This document shows positions 9,652-17,732 of a stretch of 17,732 nucleotides of DNA, piece after piece (the stretch's first letter is position 1; the number at the start of each line of letters is the position of its first letter). The translations under genes were made by a program, and so were the position numbers. The notes under the pieces are model-generated. The model was not told the origin of the DNA and did no database searches. It worked only from the letters and a program-made list of their open reading frames with translations. The stretch spans positions 1-17,732 of the forward strand of contig RCAB01000814.1 in the NCBI GenBank assembly GCA_003640385.1. The letters run 5' to 3'. The stretch is from Setaria digitata. Its lineage: Eukaryota > Nematoda > Chromadorea > Rhabditida > Setariidae.

Positions 9652-9937
9652 GATAATCCACTTGAAAAAAAAAAATTTTTTTTTTCTCCACTACTGGAGA
9701 AAAAGTGATCATTGAAATACATAAATACTATTTATCACATTTCAATGATAAGAGTTACAATATCTGACAAGAAACTGATGTCAAAGAAAAAATGNGATAA
9801 TCCACTTGAAAAAAATTTTTTTTTTTTTCTCCACTACTGGAGAAAAAGTGATCATTGAAATAGATAAATACTATTTATCACACTTCAATGATAAGAGTTA
9901 CAATATCTGACAAGAAACTGATGTCAAAGAAAAAATG
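9652..9937. repeat. About 143-bp direct duplication around an N
   Basis: 9652-9794 and 9796-9937 match except for two substitutions and a homopolymer length change, and are separated only by the N at 9795. Same pattern as the 9012-9304 duplication, so most likely an assembly join. Confidence 0.93.
9708..9749. repeat. Inverted repeat (hairpin)
   Basis: ATCATTGAAAT at 9708-9718 pairs perfectly with ATTTCAATGAT at 9739-9749, and the loop itself contains ATAAATA and TATTTAT. A small CTCCA...TGGAG hairpin lies just upstream. The same arms recur in the second copy with one mismatch. Confidence 0.75.
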
Positions 9938-12900
9938 AATAAAAAAATAAATCAATTAAAATACAAAATTAAAAAAATGATATGGATATTCGTTTCGACA
10001 TTTTCAATAATTTTCTCTTTCATCGATCTTATGCCATTTTTCTCCTTCCTTACTATAACTTTCATTTAACTGTTTCCGTTCTTTCTTCAACCAGGTGAGC
10101 AAGCAATATAATAACAGATTGAAAACGGCAAACATTTGATCGTCTCTACTGAAAAATTAATTCTTTTCCTAAATTACGCTGTCAGCAATCTACTAGCATT
10201 ATTTCTCCATTTTCCTTCTTTTTTTTCCCCTCTTTTTCTTTTGTAATTTTAAATCATTACTTCTTTTTTTTTCTTTACATTCTTAAAAAGTTGAGTAAGA
10301 TGATAGATTTAAAATAAACTAAAAGTTAAAAAAAGGAGAAAGACAACGAATCAATCTATTATTTTTTTTTTCTTTTCATTTCAAAATGTTTCATTTCCAT
10401 TCTTTTCAATTCTTTTCTTCTTTCTTTTCTGTGTTCGGCTAACTTTTTGCCCTTTTTTTTTTCCTTTTATAAATTAGTCAATGAAAAATTTGGGTAATAA
10501 ACAGTTAAAGCAAATATGTGAAACAAGTTTTCATCCTGTGTAGAAAGAAGAATTTTTTTTTTTTTTTGTTGTTAAAATAAGCAATTAAAAAAAAAAATGT
10601 TTATTCGAATTAAAACAAATATTGAATTGAATGTTTGTGCAAATCTTCCAATGAAAAGCGATAGTCATTTTGTCAAATTTAACAAAAATAATTAAGATGG
10701 AAGAAAAAAATTAAAAAAAAAATGAAAAATAGGTGGTTTCTTTTTAATATTTGATTACCAAATTATGCAAATTAAATTACGAATTATTTTTGCAAATAAA
10801 TTGATGAAAAGTAAAAAAAAAAAAAAAAAAAACAATTATAATACATTATTCATATTTATTGCCGTTATAAAAAATGACGATAATGATGAATTTGCTATGC
10901 TAAAATGGAAGTTTCAAAGATCTCGCTTCGCATTACCAATTTGTACCTCTTGATTGTTTAATTTTCTTACCGAGCAGTATTGATTTTAAAGAGTGTTAAA
11001 AATTTTTTATTTATTTAGTTATTTTGTCTAAATATAAAATGAACTATGTAGTAAATTTTAGTAAAGCAGCATCTATTATTAACCTTTCCAAACAATAAAG
11101 TTTCTCAAATTAATTAAAATTTTTCAACAACTGATGACTTATTTTTAGAACTGATATGAAATATTTATTAAATAGATGAGTAAATTCTGGAAAATAGAAA
11201 TAAGAAAATCTTTCTCTGAGTTGAATTTTTGATTGAATTGAGAAGCTGATAAATAATCTTTAAAAGGTGATCTAGAATAAGAGGAGATCTGTTTAATGTT
11301 AATTATATTACACCTATTAGTAAAAGCAACAGTAGCAGTAGTAATAATGGTTGAAAATGAAGACACTAACAACAGTAATAATGAAAATAAGCAGTAGTAA
11401 CAACTAATTAAATAATTAACCAGTGATAGTGCCAATAATGATGAGGTGCAGTTCAGTGGCAGTTCATCATCAAATTACATTGCCTGGATGAGTGTAACGG
11501 TAAGACTGATAAAAAATTTGATGCGTTACTTTGAATTGCTTTTCTTTTTTTATCATCTAAATTGTTGAATTCTTTGTGCTTTTGCTAATAATGTTATTTT
11601 TTTCAAAGTCATTTTTTCAAGGACGAATAAAGAAAAAATTTTAATGTAAACTTGTGCTATTTGCAATTAGTAATAAGAAATTACATCAAAAGAAAAATGA
11701 ACCAGGTGAAATTTTTCATTAACAATTGTTTGAAACTTTATATTAAACTTTTCCATTAACTTATTCTTTTCACTTTTTCTTCATCTCAAAAAATAACATT
11801 ATTTGTCTTGATAAAATGCGAATTGCTCTACGCTTATTTATTTATATATTTATGATAAATTAAAAGGTAAGAAGTGTGAATGATGGAGAGAAGGAGAGAG
11901 GAACAAAAAAAGTTAACTTAAATAAATTTAAAATAAAAATCAATGGAATTGATTTTGGCGATTCGCTTGTAATGATTGACGATACATTTTCATACAAACA
12001 GCTGTATGTTGATAATAACTGGAAAAACTAAGCTTTTGTTTTTAGGTTTTTTTTTTTTTTTTTTTTTTTGGAGAAAAGTTAATACTTTTTTTTTTTTGCA
12101 ATAGGCATGTTTTTGAAGAAGAAAATCATTTAATACGGATAAATATATGAATGGCATTTAATTGTATCAAGAGGACATTTTTTTTTTTTTTTTAATTAAA
12201 CTGCAGCGAATATTTGCTCATATCATTTGTTCATCTCATTTGCATCATCTTATTTTTTTCATCTGTAATTATTTTACCGTGAAAGAAATTAATGAAATTT
12301 ACATTTGAGAGGATGAAATGGATACTGTTCATTATAACTCATGATATTAGGCAATACAAGCATGGATAAGTTAATTTAAATGAAATTGCCAAAGGAAATG
12401 TGTACTGAAAAAGTAGAAAATGAAAATACAAAATAAAATAATAGCGAAATAATTGCAAAATAATTTCAACAAAAAGCGAATTTTAGGAAGAAAAGTTGAA
12501 ATTTTTGAAATAGTACTAGTCAATTAAAGTAGTGGATAAAGAAAGAAAAAAAAAAAACAAAAAATAGTTTGACAAGCTTTTGTAAAGTTCTTTTAGAGCT
12601 GGTGGAAATTATTTAGCAGTAATCAAATTCAATATTTGATATTTTATGACCAGTGAACTAAAACATTTCAAAAAGAGAATAAGATTCAAAAAATAAAATA
12701 AAACATCAGGAATGAAACTATTTTGAATCTGGTGAAATTTACAGACTTGGAATTTTTACATTTCAAGTAAAATTCTGATTTTATAAATTGGTTAGTGCAA
12801 TTAAAATAACAGAATACAAAAATCTAATTCATAAAGTCAGGAATTTCAACATGTTAATTTGGTGGAAATATTATTTCACCAAAAATTTTACGGTTTTTAA

Positions 12901-13540
12901 TGCTGGTAAGCAAATGATGAGAGCAAATTAAATATTAGCAATCGTAAAATTATTTTTAACAAATAATTTTAATCCTCCATTCAGAAAAAAATTTTCAGTT
13001 CAAATCTTTTGTTAGTTTGACATCAAAAAAGAACCAAATTTCTGCAAAAAAAATTTTTAAATTTACAAAATTCCAGAATCTGCAAGACTTAAAACTTAAT
13101 TAGTCTGCTATAGAAAAAAGGCAGGCAAAAAAAAAAAAAAAAAAAACGTCCAACTGAATCATTTTAGCATCGAGAAAAAGCAAACGAACTTATTAGCAAA
13201 TTTTTAAATCATTTTTTCTACAGTTGTGAGTTAGCATTATGAAGCATATAAGCAAACAAAATCCTGAAATTTTTGCAGTAAGTAATCAACGCTTTGATGA
13301 CAAGACAGCTTAAAGAAAAAAGGTTTAGACTTCGAATGAAAAAAACGAATTGATGTGTGCTGCTAAATTACATTTTTAATAGAAAATTTGGTACAAGCAT
13401 CTCGTCTGTTTTCTTCCATTTCTTTTTTTTTTTTTTTTTTCGTTTCGGAAAATTTTTAGTTTCAGTAACTGCCTGTAAACATTTTAATAATAAGTTTTAT
13501 TAGTATGAAAATAACACCACCACTTGTTCCACATTAAATA
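9938..13540. other. Gene-free intergenic region
   Basis: AT-rich with pyrimidine-rich runs (about 10000-10460), long T-tracts near 12050 and 12180, and AGT/AAT trinucleotide-like repeats near 11325-11400. Open frames here arise from low-complexity sequence. I see no convincing exon, tRNA or rRNA. Confidence 0.5.
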
Positions 13541-13730
13541 ATTCAATAATAATACGAAAATAAAGAATTAAAAATAATAATGATAATAATAAATAATAGT
13601 GATAATTAATAATTAACCATTGTAGCAGTAATTATAATCATAATAATGACAAATAATAAGATTGTTCTGTGTTAAAAGTTTTAAAAATGATTTAATAGCT
13701 ATATAAAATATTTCACACATACACACACAC
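13541..13730. repeat. AAT/GAT-rich microsatellite followed by a short (AC)n
   Basis: Irregular AATAATAATGATAATAAT-type repeats run to about 13660, and a CACACATACACACACACA tract follows at about 13713-13730. Confidence 0.75.
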
Positions 13731-13829
13731 AATAACTTTATACTTTATCGTTAGCCAAAGTTCAACGGTGCATGAAGTTGAGAAGTTTCCTTTGGAAGGA
13801 ATTGAAAAAGTGACCTAATAATCTTGGCA

Positions 13830-13830
13830 N
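13830..13830. other. Single-N assembly join
   Basis: Unlike the Ns at 9158 and 9795, I see no duplicated flanks here, so true sequence may be missing. Confidence 0.7.
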
Positions 13831-15430
13831 TTATCTATTTTAATAAATCTTATTCTGAATGTTTCAAAAAACGCATATGCCATTCATTAATCAATTATTA
13901 GGAAATAAAAAGCAGAAGCAGCAAAAATGAAATGTATTATTGTTTTTATTAGCTTCAACAAATAATTGCTTATTGATAATTTAAGAAAATAAACAAAAGA
14001 ATTGTGATAAAGGATATTAAAGAAAATTTTTCATGACGTTATTTTATGAAAAATTGGAATTATAATTAGATATTAAGGCTATAAATAACTTTTCCACGCC
14101 TTAAAAACTTTTCATACATCAAACAATATGATCATTTTGCTACTGTGGAAAAAATGCTGTTAAGGAAAAGAAGTCGTCCACTACTGAATATGTCCAGCAA
14201 GGTGAATGGTCTCTTGATTCTGATTTACTTGACGCTAATTATTATTACTCAGGAATAAAATAAAAAATATACATAACGATGAATTTGTGTTTTGATAATT
14301 TCTAATGTTGGCTTGTGTACTTTGCGTTATATGAAGCACTATTATTAATTTTAATTTTTAATTGATAATTTATTATCATAATTTATTTATTCATTTTTGT
14401 AATTTTTTATTAATTTTTTATATATAATTATTAATTTATTTATTTTTTTTTCATGATTTCAAAAATTATTGATTTATTGGCTATTTTCTCTTTTTTTTTT
14501 TTTTTTCCATAGATTCACTTTTAATTTCGAGGTGCAATTCATTGTGAAAAATAAAATTTGTTATTAAATAAAGGTCAGAAACTCTGATGATAATCTTATG
14601 AAAAAAACATTTTTCTACGGTGAGGAAGCATATCATCATGCCTTCTTCAAATCTACAACTTAAATTGCAACATTTTATTTTATTTCATTATGATAATTTT
14701 TGCTTTTTATCAGTTTAATGATAGAACCTATTTATTATCATGCTTTATAAATTATTCATGTTCTGAAAATCCTTCTCACCAAAAATTGCTACTGATTATA
14801 TTATCAAATACCGCTAAATGGCTGATTGCGGTGTTTGATTTCTAACTCATTTCTATTTCATTTAATTATTCTGATTCATTCAACTAATTTCTTTTCCAGT
14901 ACTTCTATTTGCTTTAAAAAGTGCCACTTCACTATGATATATCCTTGCAAAAATTGACAAATTATAGCAGTCAGACATAGCATAATCAAGATATATCATG
15001 GCTCAATTAATTTTGATTTGAAAAAATGGTCGGTCATATTACGAAAATATAATTGAAACGCAACAACTGCAAATAATTAAACAGGTTGCTATAATTTAAT
15101 TATTAAATTTTTATTAATTGGACATTTTTTCACATCTTTAGTGGTTTTTTTTTTCGCGTGATAGTAATATTAGAAAGTCTATTGTCTGTTAAATTTTAAA
15201 TTATTAAAAATTAGCATTAATTGCTTACAGAATGAGGAACTGTAATTATACCAGCAAATTAGCATTTATTGTCAGCAAGCTGCAGCGAATTGCTTCATTT
15301 TCTTCCATTAACACATTTTTATAACAAAATCAGATTGAATTTCATTTAAATTTACTAAAAAATTTTTTTCCTTGTATAAGAGGAACAAGATGGTTTATAG
15401 TAATATTAGAAAACGATTTAAATAATGAAG
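13831..15430. other. Intergenic DNA downstream of the PTP gene
   Basis: AT-rich with TTATTAATTT-type low complexity around 14340-14450. Two small plus-strand open frames (14154-14258 and 14568-14663) are present but not supported as genes. Confidence 0.5.
15265..15270 (-). terminator. Candidate poly(A) signal of the PTP gene
   Basis: First canonical AATAAA that I find on the minus strand downstream of the PTP stop, about 265 nt away. Weak on sequence alone. Confidence 0.25.
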
Positions 15431-15520
15431 ATAACATCATTCATTATCACGATTATCATTGTCGTCGTTATTGTTATTATTATTATTGTTATTAATATCA
15501 TTATTAATTTTTAATAAAAT
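15431..15520. repeat. ATT/GTT trinucleotide microsatellite
   Basis: Irregular ATTATTGTTATTATTATTATT just 3' of the PTP stop codon, probably inside its 3' UTR. Confidence 0.8.
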
Positions 15521-15533
15521 TGATTTGCAGCTT

Positions 15534-15746
15534 TTATGAGCTACTTGGATGTTGCTTTTCTTTAGCTAAACGGTCACTGTATTTTTTTAAATATTTTTCA
15601 TAGTCACGTCGAAATTTTCGTATTATTACATCTCCACCCAATGATTTGGTAGTTTGAACATATTCTATCAAACATATATGGATATATAAGTATTGCAATA
15701 CTGATTGAACGGAATGTAATCGTTGATGGCGAATCTCTTTCACAAC
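15534..15746 (-). CDS. PTP last exon with Q-loop and stop
   Basis: Acceptor TTGTACAG. Reads EIRHQRLHSVQSVLQYLYIH, the Q-loop region, then a lysine/arginine-rich tail ending in serines and TAA at 15534-15536. Confidence 0.93.
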   Translation of the reverse strand, partial: VVKEIRHQRLHSVQSVLQYLYIHICLIEYVQTTKSLGGDVIIRKFRRDYEKYLKKYSDRLAKEKQHPSSS

Positions 15747-17643
15747 CTGTACAATATAGACATTATCTGTCAATTCTATTGCTAATATTATTGCTTTTAT
15801 TTACCTTTTTATCATTATTATTTACTTAATCGTCACCATTATTAATATTATTTATTTATCGTCTGCATTTATTGTTATTTATTACTAATTACTTTATTTA
15901 TTATTGCTTATTATTAATTATTTATCGTTACTCATTTGTTATTATTTATCATTATCATTACTATTTATTATTATTAGTATTGTTATTATCATTATTGTTA
16001 TTACTATTTATTATTATTACTTTATTATTATTATTTTATTATTGTTATTTTATTATTATTATTAATTATCATTATTCTTATTGTTCTCATCATCACCAAT
16101 ACCAATCATGAAAATTTATTGTTGCCGATCTCTATGAGTATAATTAATACTTAAAGAGGTGTGATTGTTGTTTTCAAATTCCTGCTATAAATACAAATCT
16201 GATCCAATCCACTTATTTTAAAACAATAGTGGAAATGCATTGTTTGCTAATTTTTCTTCTATATATTTAACATTTTCTTATTTTTTTTTTTTTAAATATT
16301 AAAATGATTACATGATTGTGTCTTAATTAGTGCCTTATCTCACCATAACATTATGCTTTGGCAGTCTAAATAGATAGCTTGTTTGATTTAATAGTTACAT
16401 TTTTCACCACCATTCATCAAAGTTGTTTCATTTAAGTAATTAGATAATTGATAATCAGGCTGATATTTTTGAACAAGTTCAATTTATTTGTCAATATCAT
16501 CTGTATCTACTATCAATTATAACAGATGTCTTAGATCCTAAATGAAAAATTTTCCTTCTTTCTTATTTTTTTTTTTTTTTTTTTTATACTTTACCAATTT
16601 CAACTTTATATATTTATAAAAATCAGGTCGGACAACTTTTTACTTCTCTTTTTAAGATTAGGGAGTGTAAAGGAAATTTAATAGAGTAGAAGTATTAAGG
16701 TATTTATTAATAAACATATTGGTATTAAGATATTTAATTATGCCTTCTATAATATATGGAAATTAAAATTTGTATGTTTTGAAAAGAATCAACTTTTTTT
16801 TTTTTTATTTTCACGAAAATTTAATATAAAAAAACTAACATCAGGTGCAGAGAGAGTTCCATCTTCATTAAGACGATCAATGGCATAATCAACGGCACAA
16901 AAAGTACCGGTACGACCGATACCAGCTGAACAGTGGACGACAATTGGTCCTTTCTCTTGCATTGTTCGTAATTTTGTAATTAACGCAATTAACGGGGAGG
17001 CGGTACGTGGTGATGAACGATCAGGCCAACTGGACCATCGATAATGATATAGATGATGGGTATCATCTCTGCAATATTTCAGTCTTCCTCATTGAAATAT
17101 GAATATGTGAGATAGTGAGTGAAATAATTACTGTATTACAAAATCGAAATGTCGCCAATTTCTGTCCACTGTTTTGTTTTAATTTTATGTATTAAGAAAA
17201 TATCCGAATTAGAGCTAATTAAATTGCTAATCGGAAAAAAGATGATCAAGAATAAATGTTTAACTATGCTCTGAAAAAAAAAAAAGGAATTAAGGAAAGA
17301 GCACTAATTTTTGCGAAGTCACCAAGATATGAATCTAATGATATATACTTTTGTAGGTATATGAATTTACTTATGATAAAGGCAAAGTTCAAAGATTGCA
17401 ATTCTTATAATGACTATATATAATTTTTGATATTAATAAGCAGTATCCATATATATCTTACTGTAATCGTACACTCATTATTTGGCATGTAATTGTTTCT
17501 AGAGGTTCACCATCTTTTTCATTCTTTACGGTAATCCCACCGTATCGAGTTTTTTCACCAGCTGTCAATGGATAATACTCGGCGCATTTTGATTCGCCAT
17601 CTTCGATGAAATCACATAACATTACAATTGCTTGTACTTCTTC
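15534..17643 (-). CDS. Protein tyrosine phosphatase domain protein, 3' three exons (5' end outside window)
   Basis: Classical cysteine-dependent phosphotyrosine phosphatase; it hydrolyses phosphotyrosine in proteins, normally in the cytoplasm. Exons (minus): 17643-17462, 17068-16840 and 15746-15534, joining in phase to 624 nt (207 aa plus stop). In order: VQAIVMLC strand, KCAEYYP segment, WPD loop (WSSWPD), P-loop HCSAGIGRTG with the nucleophilic Cys and phosphate-binding Arg, and a Q-loop helix with the two conserved glutamines (SVQSVLQY). About 40 mostly charged residues follow the domain. All catalytic elements visible here are intact, so an active enzyme is expected. N-terminal domain parts, including the pTyr-recognition loop, lie right of the window, so receptor versus cytosolic type cannot be judged. 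The KCAEYYP style resembles the large nematode single-domain PTP families (inference). Confidence 0.94.
15775..16105. repeat. ATT-rich microsatellite in the last PTP intron
   Basis: About 330 bp of degenerate TTATTATTAT/CATTATTG repeats between PTP coding exons. The plus-strand open frame across it (15872-16111) encodes only Leu/Ile/Tyr-rich low-complexity sequence and is not a gene. Confidence 0.85.
16106..16839 (-). other. Rest of the last PTP intron
   Basis: AT-rich with T-tracts near 16285 and 16570. The whole intron (15747-16839) is nearly 1.1 kb, the longest in the window. No internal exon was recognised; the phases of the flanking exons match directly. Confidence 0.65.
16840..17068 (-). 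CDS. PTP exon with WPD loop and catalytic P-loop
   Basis: The first AG of TTGCAGAG is used because the previous exon leaves CA, giving CAA. WSSWPD (WPD codons at 17020-17028) supplies the general-acid Asp. HCSAGIGRTG lies at 16906-16935, with the nucleophile Cys codon at 16930-16932. Donor GAT/GTTAG, phase 0. Confidence 0.96.
17462..17643 (-). CDS. PTP exon (first visible)
   Basis: Reads EEVQAIVMLC and KCAEYYP, then a charged stretch up to the CA/GTAAGA donor. Acceptor TTTTCAG. The upstream exon is outside the window, so the phase-0 start is inferred from the homology frame. Confidence 0.9.
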
Positions 17644-17732
17644 CTGAAAATTTTGAAAGATATGGAAAAATATCTATTAATTAGTAGGAAATTATCGATA
17701 CAAAAGTTTGAAATCGTTTGGTTGTTTTTTTT

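Noticed and set aside
10765..10953. 62-codon plus-strand open frame
   Set aside because: Contains a poly-lysine run from an A-tract and no recognisable domain.
11145..11435. 96-codon minus-strand open frame with a hydrophobic, signal-peptide-like start
   Set aside because: The hydrophobic run comes from a trinucleotide-like repeat on the other strand, and no family is recognisable.
11415..11493. Plus-strand exon-like patch ending in a GTAAGA donor
   Set aside because: No in-phase downstream exon was found, and its start lies in repeat-derived sequence.
14154..14258. 34-residue plus-strand frame with a basic start and hydrophobic end
   Set aside because: Short, in AT-rich DNA, without partner exons or homology; chance is the simplest explanation.
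15872..16111. 79-codon plus-strand open frame rich in Leu, Ile and Tyr
   Set aside because: It lies in the ATT microsatellite of a PTP intron; the composition is that of the repeat.
355..17643. ENPP and PTP as an operon
   Set aside because: Same strand, but separated by about 7.3 kb; nematode operon genes usually lie within a few hundred bases.

Overview
This window is AT-rich, intron-rich eukaryotic DNA. Small exons are separated by AT-rich introns that end in TTTTCAG-type acceptors, there are many A/T homopolymers, and the protein motifs are typical of animals. The combination fits a parasitic nematode, most likely a filarial worm. That placement is inferred from style and composition; no species was identified. 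Three isolated N characters mark it as a draft assembly.

Two protein-coding genes can be rebuilt exon by exon, both on the minus strand. (1) Positions 355-8199 hold a complete ectonucleotide pyrophosphatase/phosphodiesterase (ENPP/NPP) gene. My 18-exon model joins in phase to exactly 2100 nt, or 699 residues. It has a short basic cytoplasmic tail, one signal-anchor helix, a phosphodiesterase domain with all seven expected catalytic and metal-binding residues, and a shortened nuclease-like C-terminal domain. It lacks the somatomedin-B modules found in vertebrate ENPP1-3. The least certain point is the 3' edge of exon 1. (2) Positions 15534-17643 hold the last three exons (207 residues) of a classical protein tyrosine phosphatase domain, with WPD loop, P-loop and Q-loop all present. 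Its 5' part lies beyond the right edge.

Between them, 8200-15533 is about 7.3 kb in which I find no convincing gene. It holds poly-A/T tracts, trinucleotide-like microsatellites, a G-poor stretch, a small fold-back hairpin, and two direct duplications (146 and about 143 bp), each centred on a single N. These look like unmerged allelic contig ends rather than biology. Both genes are read right to left, but the gap argues against a shared operon. The ENPP enzyme would act on extracellular nucleotides at the cell surface, and the phosphatase on intracellular phosphotyrosine; nothing here links their functions.

The most interesting signals are a decayed second copy of ENPP exon 13 stranded in intron 11, where inclusion would give an immediate stop, and a well-supported GC-AG intron before the last ENPP exon. 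I see no sign of a wholly new multi-gene system.
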